In this document: in pieces, positions 16,679-26,653 of the stretch | Position numbering within the stretch: position 1 is the first letter of the stretch | Layout: the number at the start of each line of letters is the position of its first letter | From: Desulfosediminicola ganghwensis | GTDB lineage: Bacteria; Desulfobacterota; Desulfobulbia; Desulfobulbales; Desulfocapsaceae | Reading direction: 5' to 3' | DNA length: 64,000 nt | Assembly: GCF_005116675.2 (NCBI RefSeq) | Contig: NZ_CP050699.1 | Span: 3,619,001-3,683,000, forward strand | Notes under the pieces: generated by a model | Told to the model about the DNA's origin: nothing | What the model saw: only the letters and a program-made list of their open reading frames with translations | Databases searched by the model: none | Position numbers and translations under genes: made by a program

Positions 16679-18751
16679 TTATTCCTGGATCTTGGAAATA
16701 TCTCCAACCTGCAGAATAAGTTCGCCAATAGCGGTAAGCAGGTTAAGCCGATTGGTACGTACCGCTTCATCTTCTGCCATAACCATGACCTCATCGAAAA
16801 AGCTGTCAACCGGTTGCTTGAGTTTCAGCATAGCCTGGAGACCTGCAACATAGTCACCTTTCCCAAGCAGATCTGCCATCTCAGCTTTTACTTCCTGGTA
16901 TGAGGCATAGAGTACCTTTTCTGCGCTCTCGGTAAAAAGAGCCTCATCCAATTCGATGTTCTCATTCTGCTTGATAATATTTCTGATTCGCTTGTACGAT
17001 GCTGCGAGCACAGTAAATGCTTCTTCATCACGAATAGTTCTAAGAGCCTCGATTCTGGTAAGGGCGTCAGTAACATTGTCAAAGGAAACAGAGGTTACGG
17101 CCTCTACCACCCCTGCATCAATCCCCTTGGCTACACAGTCATTGGCGAATCTTCCTCTGATAAAGGAAAGTACTGTTTCAACAGTTACACTGCTGCCATC
17201 GACTTTATCGCCATAAAGCGCTAACGCCTTAGTGACAATTTCCTTGATCGATATATCCCATCGGCCATCAATTAAAATTGCGAGCACCGCAAGGGAGAGT
17301 CTCCTCAATCCAAATGGGTCCGCGGTACCGGTTACTTTCTGACCGATACCAAAGCATCCAGCCAAAGTATCAAACCTGTCAGCCAGGGCGACGATCGCTC
17401 CAACTTCGCTTGCTGGCAATTCAGCACCGGAGCGTTTAGGCATGTAGTGTTCTTTGATAGCTACTGCCACCTCTTCCGCTTCGTTTTCATTCCTGGCGTA
17501 AGCATATCCCATCACACCCTGTAAGGAAGGGAACTCGCCAACCATGTCAGAAATGAGATCAGCTTTACACAGATGTGCGGCCCTGCTGGCCAGATCGGCT
17601 TTTTCGGGAGAAATTTTTTCTGCAAGAATTCTGGATAGTTTAACCAGTCGCTCACTCTTATCGAGCATTGTGCCCAGCTTTGCCTGGAAAATAATGCCAT
17701 CCAGACGCTTTCTCTTTTCCTCCATGCTGCCTGCACAGTCACCATTAAAGAAAAAAAGTGCATCTTCAAGCCTTGCCCGTAATACACGCTGATGACCTTT
17801 TCTGGTTACATCCTGATCTTTAACTTTTGTGTTATTTACTGCCACGAAACCAGGCAGCAATTTCCCTTCACTGTTAACCACAGGAAAGTACTTCTGGTGC
17901 TCACGCATTGAGGTTATCAGGACTTCTTCCGGGAGTTTGAGAAACTTTTCATCAAAATTTCCACAAACGCCAAAAGGCTTCTCGACGAGGTTGTTAACCA
18001 GATCAACAAGATCTTCATCTACTGCCACCTTGGCATCCTGCAGAAGACCGGACTCGGCAACAGCCTTATTGATCTCTTCTACAACCATTTCGCGACGCCT
18101 GGCAATATCTGCGACAACATGATTGCTGTCGAGAATCTCTTCATACACGCCACTGTTTTGTACAGTGAATTCGCTATTGGCCAGGAAACGGTGTCCACGG
18201 GTAACGTTTGAGGTGGTAATCCCTTCATGTTCGAAATCGAGAATATCATCACCTAGAACCGCTATCAGCCACTGGATAGGACGAGCAAAGGCATGCCTGT
18301 TTGCTCCCCAACGCATGGATTTGGCGAACGACAGTTCAATCAGGATATCCTTGAGCATTTCAGGTAAAAGCTCTCGAGTCTCCCTGCCTACAATCTCGCG
18401 GACCAGCATCAGATAGGGCCCTTTGGCAGTATCCACTTCTTTCAGATCATCAACACTACCACCCCTGGATCGGGCAAATCCTTCGGCAGCCTTAGTGAAT
18501 TTACCTTCAGAATCCTTACCGGCCTTCACTGATGGTCCCAGCAACTCTTCTCGAATATCTTCCTGCTTGTCCGCTATGCCTTCTACAATCAAAGCAAGGC
18601 GTCGTGGCGTACCTTTTACGATGATTGCCCCATGCTGAATTTTCAACTCTTCAGCTTTCTTTTCAAACTTCTCCTGCATCTGTTTTAATGCAGGTTGCAC
18701 AAAAGATGCGGGCAGTTCCTCTGTTCCAATCTCGTAAAGTAGATCACGCAT
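16679..18751 (-). CDS. glyS: Glycyl-tRNA synthetase beta subunit
   Basis: 690 aa, usual length for the beta chain of the alpha2-beta2 enzyme that charges tRNA-Gly. It begins MRDLLYEIGTEELPASFVQP, the family hallmark. It has the conserved central stretches LPKIELSFAKSMRW-like (LIELSFAKSMRWG), HQKYFPV and the HD-like segment, plus a C-terminal anticodon-binding region ending FFDEVMVMAEDEAVRTNRL. The alpha subunit (glyQ) is not in this window, which is unusual since they are normally adjacent. A FolE2-like gene lies 66 bp upstream instead. Confidence 0.96.
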   Translation of the reverse strand: MRDLLYEIGTEELPASFVQPALKQMQEKFEKKAEELKIQHGAIIVKGTPRRLALIVEGIADKQEDIREELLGPSVKAGKDSEGKFTKAAEGFARSRGGSVDDLKEVDTAKGPYLMLVREIVGRETRELLPEMLKDILIELSFAKSMRWGANRHAFARPIQWLIAVLGDDILDFEHEGITTSNVTRGHRFLANSEFTVQNSGVYEEILDSNHVVADIARRREMVVEEINKAVAESGLLQDAKVAVDEDLVDLVNNLVEKPFGVCGNFDEKFLKLPEEVLITSMREHQKYFPVVNSEGKLLPGFVAVNNTKVKDQDVTRKGHQRVLRARLEDALFFFNGDCAGSMEEKRKRLDGIIFQAKLGTMLDKSERLVKLSRILAEKISPEKADLASRAAHLCKADLISDMVGEFPSLQGVMGYAYARNENEAEEVAVAIKEHYMPKRSGAELPASEVGAIVALADRFDTLAGCFGIGQKVTGTADPFGLRRLSLAVLAILIDGRWDISIKEIVTKALALYGDKVDGSSVTVETVLSFIRGRFANDCVAKGIDAGVVEAVTSVSFDNVTDALTRIEALRTIRDEEAFTVLAASYKRIRNIIKQNENIELDEALFTESAEKVLYASYQEVKAEMADLLGKGDYVAGLQAMLKLKQPVDSFFDEVMVMAEDEAVRTNRLNLLTAIGELILQVGDISKIQE

Positions 18752-18817
18752 AGCTTATATATTGTCTGTGTTTAGTAAGAAATGATTGAGCCGTACCTTG
18801 CGCCTTGCAAAATGCTA

Positions 18818-19543
18818 TCAGGACTCAAGCATGGCAAAGGTTGAGTAGTCATCAGAAAGGTTTTCTACTCGTACAGCATAACTTTTTATCCCTTTGAGCG
18901 TGTTCAGGCAAGTACCAATTCCACGGGTAACCGCTTCTACTGATAAAATATTCTGGCTCGCCTCGGCAACTGCCTCGATTTCTCGAGCTATACAACTCTC
19001 AATCTCGTTGATAAGATCCTCGATCCACATAAAAGTATTGAATCGAACGGCAATCTCGGCGTTCCCCCAATTCCCGGTCGACCTTGGCAATGAATTTTGA
19101 ACGTACTCCTTGCTCATCGGCAAAGCTATGGGGACTGTAATTCGAAATTCAAGTTCCTGCTCCTGATCAAAGGAACCGCACATCATACACTGATACTTCC
19201 TGGTATTGAGTGATTCTTTTGATTTACCGTTTGTCAAAAAAAACGGGAACTCAATCTCCATATGTGATGCCTGGGCTTCCAGGCGATGTTTCATCTCTTC
19301 CAAAATCTGATGAAAGTTACGAAGATCAATAGCCCCGTGGTATTGATTGAGTATCTCGACAAACCTGCTCATGTGCGTACCTTTGAAACAATGCGGCAGG
19401 TTCACGTACATGTTTACTGTCGCTATTGTTTGCTGATGGCTTTTGGCCTTATCGAGAACTGTAACAGGGTAGGAAACTGTCTTAACACCGACCTTTTTTA
19501 TATTTATCCGTCGATGATCAACCTGGCTTTGAATATCTTTCAT
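18818..19543 (-). CDS. FolE2-like protein lacking the catalytic residues
   Basis: 241 aa, homologous over its length to GTP cyclohydrolase IB (FolE2). The N-terminal half matches well (KKVGVKTVSYPVTV, FKGTHMSRFVEILNQ, FPFFLTN, WIEDLINEIES). In FolE2, as I recall the family, the metal centre uses the Cys of CPCSK, the His of GAHNQRS, the Glu of VTER and the His of SIHNH. Here these sites read LPMSK, TGNWGNAE, AVTRG and SDDYST, so all four ligands appear lost. The segment KRPDEKYVTE-AYENPKF is also largely missing. A new CxxC (YQCMMCGSF) has appeared. It is unlikely to make dihydroneopterin triphosphate; a regulatory, binding or new role is possible. Same strand as glyS, 66 bp upstream. Confidence 0.75.
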   Translation of the reverse strand: MKDIQSQVDHRRINIKKVGVKTVSYPVTVLDKAKSHQQTIATVNMYVNLPHCFKGTHMSRFVEILNQYHGAIDLRNFHQILEEMKHRLEAQASHMEIEFPFFLTNGKSKESLNTRKYQCMMCGSFDQEQELEFRITVPIALPMSKEYVQNSLPRSTGNWGNAEIAVRFNTFMWIEDLINEIESCIAREIEAVAEASQNILSVEAVTRGIGTCLNTLKGIKSYAVRVENLSDDYSTFAMLES

Positions 19544-19651
19544 GGTATTTCGTTCATGTACTCAGTCAATGCCGGGGTATTACTTTAACAGCAAAACACC
19601 GTAAAGAATTTCAACGGCCAGAGTTAAATAGTGCAGATCGGACCGCTCTAA

Positions 19652-20002
19652 TTATCCTATGAATTTTCGTACAGCCTTTTTCAGCTCGTCAAGATCAGCA
19701 GATTTAACCACATATTCATCCGATGCCCAACTGCTCAGATCCTGCTTATACTCATGATAGGCTGAACTCAAAATTACAGGAATATCCTCATTTATCATTT
19801 TCATCTGCCTAAGCACTTCAATTCCATTCATTCCTGGCATCTGAATATCGAGAATTACCAGATCAGGGGGGTCGTTATTGAATTTTTCCAACGCCTCCTC
19901 GCCATTCATTGCTGAAATAACCCGGTAACCTTCTTCTTCGAATTCCTCATGATACAGCAGTTGTATACTTTCTTCATCATCTACTAGCAGTATCTTTTTC
20001 AC
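19652..20002 (-). CDS. Single-domain response regulator (CheY-like receiver)
   Basis: 116 aa, receiver domain only. The acidic pair DDEE near the N-terminus, the phospho-acceptor Asp in LVILDIQMPGMNGIEVL, the Ser in ILSSAYHEY (Thr/Ser position) and the Lys in VVKSADLDELK (near residue 100) are all present. There is no output domain, so it must act by protein contact. It lies 24 bp downstream of galT on the same strand, at the end of the purA-galT run. No kinase is adjacent, so the partner is unknown. Confidence 0.9.
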   Translation of the reverse strand: MKKILLVDDEESIQLLYHEEFEEEGYRVISAMNGEEALEKFNNDPPDLVILDIQMPGMNGIEVLRQMKMINEDIPVILSSAYHEYKQDLSSWASDEYVVKSADLDELKKAVRKFIG

Positions 20003-20026
20003 TCAAACCTCCGTTATGATAATTTA

Positions 20027-21022
20027 CTATGCTTGACGTAAATAATCGGCTGCCTCTTCGGGGGACATGGGGTTAATATAAAACCCAGACCCCCATTCAA
20101 AACCAGCGATTGAGGTTAGCTTAGGGACTATTTCAAAGTGATAGTGATAATGGTCAAGCCCTTTGGTCTGCAATGGCTCTGAATGAAGTACAAAATTATA
20201 GGGTACGTCAGGAATGCATCTATCAAGCCTGAGTAAGGAATCTGAAAAAATCTGCGCAAGCGAGAAGAGTTTGCTTCTTTCTTCAATGCAGAAATCTGAA
20301 GTGTGCTCTTTGGGCAGAATCCACATTTCAAATGGAGTTCTCGGCGCGAATGGAGTCAGCGTAATGAAGTGTTCATTCTGGCAAACAATGCGAATATCCT
20401 GTTGAATTTCCTGTCTGATGATATCACAGAAAATACAGCGCTCTTTGTATTTGAAATAAGAGAGCGCACCCGATAGTTCAGAAACTATCATGCGTGGAAG
20501 AATCGGCAGAGCAACAAGTTGCGAGTGAGAGTGCTCAAGGGAAGCACCAGCTGCCTTGCCATGATTTTTAAATATCATGACATATTTGAACCTTGGGTCC
20601 CTCCCGAGATCGTTGATACGCTCCTTGAAAGCCAGTAACACATACAACATACGCTCGGCAGGAAGAGTGGCGAAACAATCGTCGTGGTTAGGGCTCTCTA
20701 TTACTACTTCATGAGCACCTATGCCGTTCATCCGATCATATAGCCCTTCACCGGCCTTATCCAACCCGCCTTCTATGACAAGCGCCGGATATTTGTTCGG
20801 AACAACACGAACCAACCAATCCGGCCCGTTTTTCTGTTGATTCTCGCCGGATCTGTAAGCCAGAACTTCAGACGGAGTGGTGTTTTCATTCCCTGGACAT
20901 AGCGGACAGAACCCACCGCTTGTCTGAGGTTTTTCAATCAGGAAGTCAGTCGGCCGTTTTCGCCTTTCTTGAGAAATTATAATCCATCGGCCGAGAACAG
21001 GATCTTTTCGCAGCTCCGGCAT
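20027..21022 (-). CDS. galT: Galactose-1-phosphate uridylyltransferase
   Basis: 331 aa enzyme of the HIT superfamily that swaps UMP between UDP-glucose and galactose-1-phosphate (or a related NDP-sugar reaction). It begins MPELRKDPVLGRWIIISQER, has the zinc pair CPLCPGNE, the FKNHGKAAGAS segment and the nucleophile motif LEHSHSQL (His-x-His-x-Gln). The C-terminal part carries a second zinc/HIT-like segment (CIFCDIIRQE, HYHYHFEIVP). It is 6 bp from the dksA-type gene, in an operon of housekeeping genes rather than with other gal genes, so it may serve exopolysaccharide or glycogen metabolism. Confidence 0.94.
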   Translation of the reverse strand: MPELRKDPVLGRWIIISQERRKRPTDFLIEKPQTSGGFCPLCPGNENTTPSEVLAYRSGENQQKNGPDWLVRVVPNKYPALVIEGGLDKAGEGLYDRMNGIGAHEVVIESPNHDDCFATLPAERMLYVLLAFKERINDLGRDPRFKYVMIFKNHGKAAGASLEHSHSQLVALPILPRMIVSELSGALSYFKYKERCIFCDIIRQEIQQDIRIVCQNEHFITLTPFAPRTPFEMWILPKEHTSDFCIEERSKLFSLAQIFSDSLLRLDRCIPDVPYNFVLHSEPLQTKGLDHYHYHFEIVPKLTSIAGFEWGSGFYINPMSPEEAADYLRQA

Positions 21023-21028
21023 CTCAGG

Positions 21029-21391
21029 TTATTGCCCTTTAGATTTCTCTCGTGTTTCCTGTAGAGTTTTACAATCAATACAGAGCGTGGTTACAGGTCT
21101 GGCTTCAAGCCGCTTCAAACCAATTTCCTCTCCGCAATCTTCACAAATACCAAAGGTGCCTTCTTCAATACGAAGCAACGCTTCATCGATTTTCGAAAGC
21201 AACTTGCGTTCGCGATCACGAATACGTAATTCGAAGCTACGACCTGATTCAACCGTGGCGCGATCATTCGGGTCAGGAATATTAGTGGTCTGATCCGTCA
21301 TCTCGTTCAAGGTCTTGCCAACCTCATCCAGGATCTCTTGCCTCTTATCAGTAAGACTCTGCCTGAACTGCTCGACTAATGCTTTTTCCAT
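21029..21391 (-). CDS. dksA: DksA/TraR-type zinc-finger transcription regulator
   Basis: 120 aa. A coiled-coil N-terminus (LVEQFRQSLTDKRQEILDEV) and the C4 zinc finger (ICEDCGEEIGLKRLEARP, then LCIDCK) are typical of DksA, which binds the RNA polymerase secondary channel with ppGpp. Acidic tip residues are in TTNIPDPNDRATVES. I choose the ATG at 21391 because AGGAGG precedes it; a longer frame from a GTG at 21475 would overlap moaC. It sits between moaC and galT in a minus-strand operon that also holds rpoZ, another RNA polymerase-associated gene. Confidence 0.92.
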   Translation of the reverse strand: MEKALVEQFRQSLTDKRQEILDEVGKTLNEMTDQTTNIPDPNDRATVESGRSFELRIRDRERKLLSKIDEALLRIEEGTFGICEDCGEEIGLKRLEARPVTTLCIDCKTLQETREKSKGQ

Positions 21392-21431
21392 CAAGCCTCC
21401 TGTAGAACTGAAACAACGTGCAAGTGAAATT

Positions 21432-21935
21432 TCAGTCTGATATTTCTTCGCGAGTATATGTGCCGCTTTTTCCACCTGTTTTTGTCAACAATCGGATATC
21501 ACTTATCACCATTGATTTATCAACAGCCTTGCACATATCGTAAATTGTCAGAGCCGCGACTGATACAGCGGTCAACGCCTCCATCTCAACTCCGGTTTTA
21601 CCAGTTATTCCAACTGTGGCAAAAATTTCTACCAGATTATCTTCGTCTTGAAAAGAAAAGTCAACGTTGACCTTACTAATAAGTAGCGGGTGACATAAAG
21701 GAATAAGCGCATCTGTTTTTTTAGCAGCCATTATTCCGGCCACCCTGGCAATGCCCAAAACATCACCCTTAGCCATTTTTCCGCTTTTGACTTTGGTGAA
21801 TGCCTCTTTGCTCATGGTTATTTTTCCAGCTGCGTGAGCGACGCGGGTAGTTTCATTCTTTTTGCTCACATCAACCATTATAGCATTGCCATCACTGTCG
21901 AAGTGCGTAAAATCTTTATTCCCTTCTGCTGCCAT
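21432..21935 (-). CDS. moaC: Cyclic pyranopterin monophosphate synthase
   Basis: 167 aa. MoaC converts the MoaA product (3',8-cyclo-GTP) to cyclic pyranopterin monophosphate in molybdenum/tungsten cofactor synthesis. Motifs: [15 protein letters not shown], the catalytic region [19 protein letters not shown], the [19 protein letters not shown] segment, and [10 protein letters not shown]. All are conserved and the length is normal. It is 6 bp downstream of dnaJ, transcribed in the purA-galT direction; no other moa gene is nearby. Confidence 0.96.
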   Translation of the reverse strand: MAAEGNKDFTHFDSDGNAIMVDVSKKNETTRVAHAAGKITMSKEAFTKVKSGKMAKGDVLGIARVAGIMAAKKTDALIPLCHPLLISKVNVDFSFQDEDNLVEIFATVGITGKTGVEMEALTAVSVAALTIYDMCKAVDKSMVISDIRLLTKTGGKSGTYTREEISD

Positions 21936-21941
21936 TGATAC

Positions 21942-23075
21942 TTATCCCTTGTGATTTTTACCCACTACTTCGTTAAAAAGTCTGGCAAAGAAGCCTTCAC
22001 GCTCCTCCTCCTGCCCATGTTCCTGGCACAGAGTTTCAAACTCTTTCAACACCTTGATCTGTTCATCGCAGAGATTGGTAGGGGTCATAACCTGCAATTC
22101 GATAATCATGTTGCCCTTGCCACTGCCCCGTAGTCTCGGTACACCTTCATTTTTGAGGGTAAATCGCTCTCCGGATTGGCTGCCTGCAGGGATTTCTATT
22201 GTCTTTTTACCATGTACAGTAGGCACTTCGACTTTCGCACCGAGTGCGGCATCCACCATGGAAACCGGCATTCTGGCAAAAATAGTGTCACCCTCACGCA
22301 TAAAGAACTCATGTTCTTCAACATGGACAATCACATAGAGATCACCCGCCGGACCACCTCGGCGCCCACCTTCGCCCTCACCGCGCAAACGCATGCGAGC
22401 ACCGTTGTCAACACCGGCAGGAATCTTAATTGCGACAAGTTTGCTTTTATGAACAAGGCCGGAACCATCGCAATCGGCACAGGGGTCTGTAATAATCTCC
22501 CCCTCACCATGGCACTGCGGGCAGGTAGAACTCACCTGAAAAAATCCCTGAGAGCGGATTACCTGACCACGACCTTCACACATCGGGCATGTTTTCTTGG
22601 GATGGCCAGGACGACTACCAGTACCTTCACATGTCCAGCAGGTATCACGACGACTTAGCTCAACCTCTTTTGAAGCTCCGTGAATTGCCTCCATGAAGCT
22701 TATATTCACGTCATAACGAAGATCATTACCGGGACTGGGTCCATCCCTGCGAGTGCGCGAACGACTACCACCAAAGCCAAACAGATCACCAAAGATATCC
22801 CCAAAGCTCGAGAAAACATCTTCGAAGTTGCCTGGTCCGCTATAGCCACTATTTTTCAGACCATCATGCCCATAAGTGTCATAAATCTGCCGTTTCTTTT
22901 CGTCACTGAGAACCTCATAGGCCTCTGTGCACTCCTTGAATTTTGCTTCTGCCTCCTTATCATCCGGATTTCTGTCCGGATGATACTTCATCGCCAGCTT
23001 GCGGTACGCTTTCTTAATCTCGGAGCCTGATGCTGAACGGGAAACAGTTAAAATATCGTAATAATCTTCTCTCAT
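21942..23075 (-). CDS. dnaJ: Chaperone protein DnaJ
   Basis: 377 aa, Hsp40 co-chaperone that stimulates DnaK ATPase. J domain at residues 1-70 with the HPD motif ([11 protein letters not shown]), a Gly/Phe-rich linker ([20 protein letters not shown]), four zinc-finger repeats of CxxCxGxG type ([32 protein letters not shown]), and the C-terminal substrate-binding domain ending in a dimerisation region. It is full length. dnaK is not in the window; neighbours are rpoZ upstream and moaC downstream. Confidence 0.97.
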   Translation of the reverse strand: MREDYYDILTVSRSASGSEIKKAYRKLAMKYHPDRNPDDKEAEAKFKECTEAYEVLSDEKKRQIYDTYGHDGLKNSGYSGPGNFEDVFSSFGDIFGDLFGFGGSRSRTRRDGPSPGNDLRYDVNISFMEAIHGASKEVELSRRDTCWTCEGTGSRPGHPKKTCPMCEGRGQVIRSQGFFQVSSTCPQCHGEGEIITDPCADCDGSGLVHKSKLVAIKIPAGVDNGARMRLRGEGEGGRRGGPAGDLYVIVHVEEHEFFMREGDTIFARMPVSMVDAALGAKVEVPTVHGKKTIEIPAGSQSGERFTLKNEGVPRLRGSGKGNMIIELQVMTPTNLCDEQIKVLKEFETLCQEHGQEEEREGFFARLFNEVVGKNHKG

Positions 23076-23096
23076 TGTTTCTGAATAACCTATTAC

Positions 23097-23366
23097 TTAC
23101 GCGGCAGTTTTTGCAGATTCGGAAAATTCGGCCGCGTCAACATCATCGGCATCCAGCTGCTCAGGCAGATCGTCAATATTCTCCATAGTTACTTTGCCAG
23201 AGGCAATCTCACGCAGAGTCATAACGATCTCCTTGTTTTTGCCATCAACCACAAAAGGTTCCCCCTGCCTGTGTTGCTTTACGCGCTTCACAGCCAGATG
23301 GATCAGATTGAACCTGTTGTCATCGCCTACAACATCAAGACAATCTTCAACGGTAATTCTTGCCAT
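23097..23366 (-). CDS. rpoZ: DNA-directed RNA polymerase omega subunit
   Basis: 89 aa. It opens [20 protein letters not shown], followed by [10 protein letters not shown], and [15 protein letters not shown], the omega fold that clamps the beta' subunit and forms a ppGpp site with it. The acidic C-terminal tail ([11 protein letters not shown]) is typical of Desulfobacterota forms. It lies 85 bp after purA and 21 bp before dnaJ on the minus strand. Confidence 0.95.
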   Translation of the reverse strand: MARITVEDCLDVVGDDNRFNLIHLAVKRVKQHRQGEPFVVDGKNKEIVMTLREIASGKVTMENIDDLPEQLDADDVDAAEFSESAKTAA

Positions 23367-23451
23367 ATTTATGTTCCTCGTTGTGTACGTGTAATCCTGC
23401 GCTTCAGGTCGGACGACCTGCTAACTAAAACAGATTACGTACTTACAGAAT

Positions 23452-24759
<1,308 letters not shown>

Positions 24760-25206
24760 CTATATTCTCCTGGTATTTATACTGCAGCACATGACTGGTT
24801 GGCAGAACAGGAAATGCCGGACAGGCAAAAACTCCAGGTCTGCATTAGACAAACCACGAAGTATAGCTAACTCAATCGACAAAGTCAATTACTGAGATTT
24901 AATTGCTACATATATCAGATAGCTGCTTTTTACGATGCAACTCCATCATATTGCACAATTAACGGTCAAACAAGAGCTGTGGAATCGTTTTCCCCGAACA
25001 TTGACACCTGTCTGCAAATGCCGTAAAGTTGGTCCGGTTGTTAATCATAACCGTACAGGAATAAGCATGTTCAGGCAGGTCGTCAAACAGGGCCGGGAAG
25101 GTTCCAAAGTTTTCGGACAAATAACAGACTTACTGCTCTAGAATTTCGCAATAATCCGTTTTTCTGCTTCACCGCTGAAAAACCTTAATACAGTGAGGCT
25201 TCACCT
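24760..25206. other. Gap between divergent purA and tatB
   Basis: 447 bp holding the promoters of purA (minus) and the tat genes (plus). I see no tRNA, repeat or plausible gene; a 68-codon plus frame at 24935-25141 has no RBS or family resemblance. The final 60 bp include the tat leader ending in GTGAGGCTTCACCT before the ATG. Confidence 0.5.
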
Positions 25207-25722
25207 ATGTTTGGTATTGGCTTGCCGGAAATGATTCTCATTCTGGCTATTGCACTTATCGTTGTTGGCCCAGACAAACTCCCCGATTTAGCTCGGTCTG
25301 TTGCCAAGGGCATCATGGAGTTGAAAAAAACGGCCGATGGCTTGAAAGAACAACTCAACGAACAGGGCAACCCGCTCGACGACATAAAACCTGATCTGGA
25401 GGATGCTGCTAAAGAATTCAAAAGCCATATGCTCGATCATCCGGAAAAAGGTACATCAGATCTCTTTCCCGCCCAGGGGGTCAATCCAGATGTTGACCAA
25501 GCCAAACGAGCCTATGAAGAACTCACCAAGGCTGGTTTTGATCCTGCCGATGTCCCTATGGATAATCTCAAAGAGGGTGAAACCGTTGACCTCTCTGCTG
25601 ATGACATGACAGAAGTGGTACAGCCTGTCGCTGCGCCAGATGATGAAAATAACCAGGATCCTGCCAATAATGCAAAAACCGAAAAGACCCCGCCCAACAA
25701 CGATAAGGTTGACAAGGGTTAA
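25207..25722 (+). CDS. tatB: Twin-arginine translocase subunit TatB/TatA type
   Basis: 171 aa. The single N-terminal membrane helix with the conserved polar Glu (MFGIGLPEMILILAIALIVV), the hinge GPDKLPDLARSVAKG and the amphipathic helix (IMELKKTADGLKEQL) define the TatA/TatB family. The long acidic tail (residues ~55-171, ending in a Lys/Pro-rich stretch) favours TatB over the shorter TatA. tatC follows after 82 bp. TatB with TatC forms the receptor for folded proteins with RR signal peptides, such as cofactor-loaded periplasmic redox enzymes. Confidence 0.9.
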   Translation: MFGIGLPEMILILAIALIVVGPDKLPDLARSVAKGIMELKKTADGLKEQLNEQGNPLDDIKPDLEDAAKEFKSHMLDHPEKGTSDLFPAQGVNPDVDQAKRAYEELTKAGFDPADVPMDNLKEGETVDLSADDMTEVVQPVAAPDDENNQDPANNAKTEKTPPNNDKVDKG

Positions 25723-25803
25723 AACAGGCAGAACAGCGCATCAGATATCAGTTTTCACGATAAATACAACCCATCATAATAGTATACCTCAAAGTTGCAT
25801 CTA

Positions 25804-26577
25804 ATGAGCGATTATAATCTTCAGAAAACTATTCCTGCACTAGAGCGCAGTCTCGCCTTTTTCAGGCCCCATCATCTTGAGTTGCGGAACCGTCTCGTTA
25901 AAGTTATGGCTGCAATTGTCACTTGTTCGGTGGTGGCCTACATTTTTATTGAGCAGATTGCCCAGCTCTTTATCTCTCCGCTCATAGCTGCCAATCCCCT
26001 GGTGGGAAAACTTGTTTACACCAATCTGCCTGAAGCATTTGTAACCTATATCAAACTCGCTTTGATCATAGGCCTGTTGGCCAGCTTCCCTGTAATTTTA
26101 TATCAACTCTGGCTTTTTGTCGCTCCCGGCCTCAGGAAAAACGAGAAACGACTAGCTGTCACTGTGGTTTTCTGGTCTTCAATACTCTTTGCCGGCGGTG
26201 CATCCTTTGCCTTTTTAGTAGTGCTGCCTAAAATGCTTATCTACTTCACCAGCTACGCCAATGAAGGGCTTGAGCCACTGCCAAAACTCGGCCTCTATCT
26301 TACTTTTGTGGCCCGCATGATCCTTACCTTTGGTATCAGCTTCCAGATTCCTTTTCTCATGGTGATGTCCGGTAAAGCAAACCTTGTAACTGCCAGCTAT
26401 TTTCGCAGCAAACGCATCTACTTCTACATGGCAATTGTGTTTCTCTCCTTCCTGCTTGCCGCCGGAGACTTCATGGCAACAGCCCTGCTGGCGCTGCCAC
26501 TATTTGCACTTTATGAGGTTGGAATTTTTCTTTCTTCGCTTTTCAATAGAAAAAAAGAGCAAACATCTGAAGCGTAA
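25804..26577 (+). CDS. tatC: Sec-independent protein translocase TatC
   Basis: 257 aa with six membrane segments, the core receptor of the Tat pathway. Motifs: FFRPHHLELRNRLVKV at the N-terminus (the conserved HLxELRxR), PLVGKLVYTNLPEAFVTYIKL, VAPGLRKNEKR (the conserved APGL), and FGISFQIPFLMV near helix 5. I use the ATG at 25804 rather than the TTG at 25795. The RBS is weak. It ends an operon with tatB, closed by a strong terminator. Confidence 0.95.
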   Translation: MSDYNLQKTIPALERSLAFFRPHHLELRNRLVKVMAAIVTCSVVAYIFIEQIAQLFISPLIAANPLVGKLVYTNLPEAFVTYIKLALIIGLLASFPVILYQLWLFVAPGLRKNEKRLAVTVVFWSSILFAGGASFAFLVVLPKMLIYFTSYANEGLEPLPKLGLYLTFVARMILTFGISFQIPFLMVMSGKANLVTASYFRSKRIYFYMAIVFLSFLLAAGDFMATALLALPLFALYEVGIFLSSLFNRKKEQTSEA

Positions 26578-26600
26578 TCCGGAAATACCTGAAAAGAGCA

Positions 26601-26640
26601 AAAAAAAGCCCTGGATCTAAGACGATCCAGGGCTTTTTTT
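26601..26640. terminator. Strong terminator after tatC
   Basis: A 17-bp stem including GCCCTGGATC (26601-26617 with 26624-26640), 6-nt loop, and a T-run of seven; A-run on the other side makes it usable for the convergent radical SAM gene as well. Confidence 0.93.
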
Positions 26641-26653
26641 CAAAGAACAGGCA

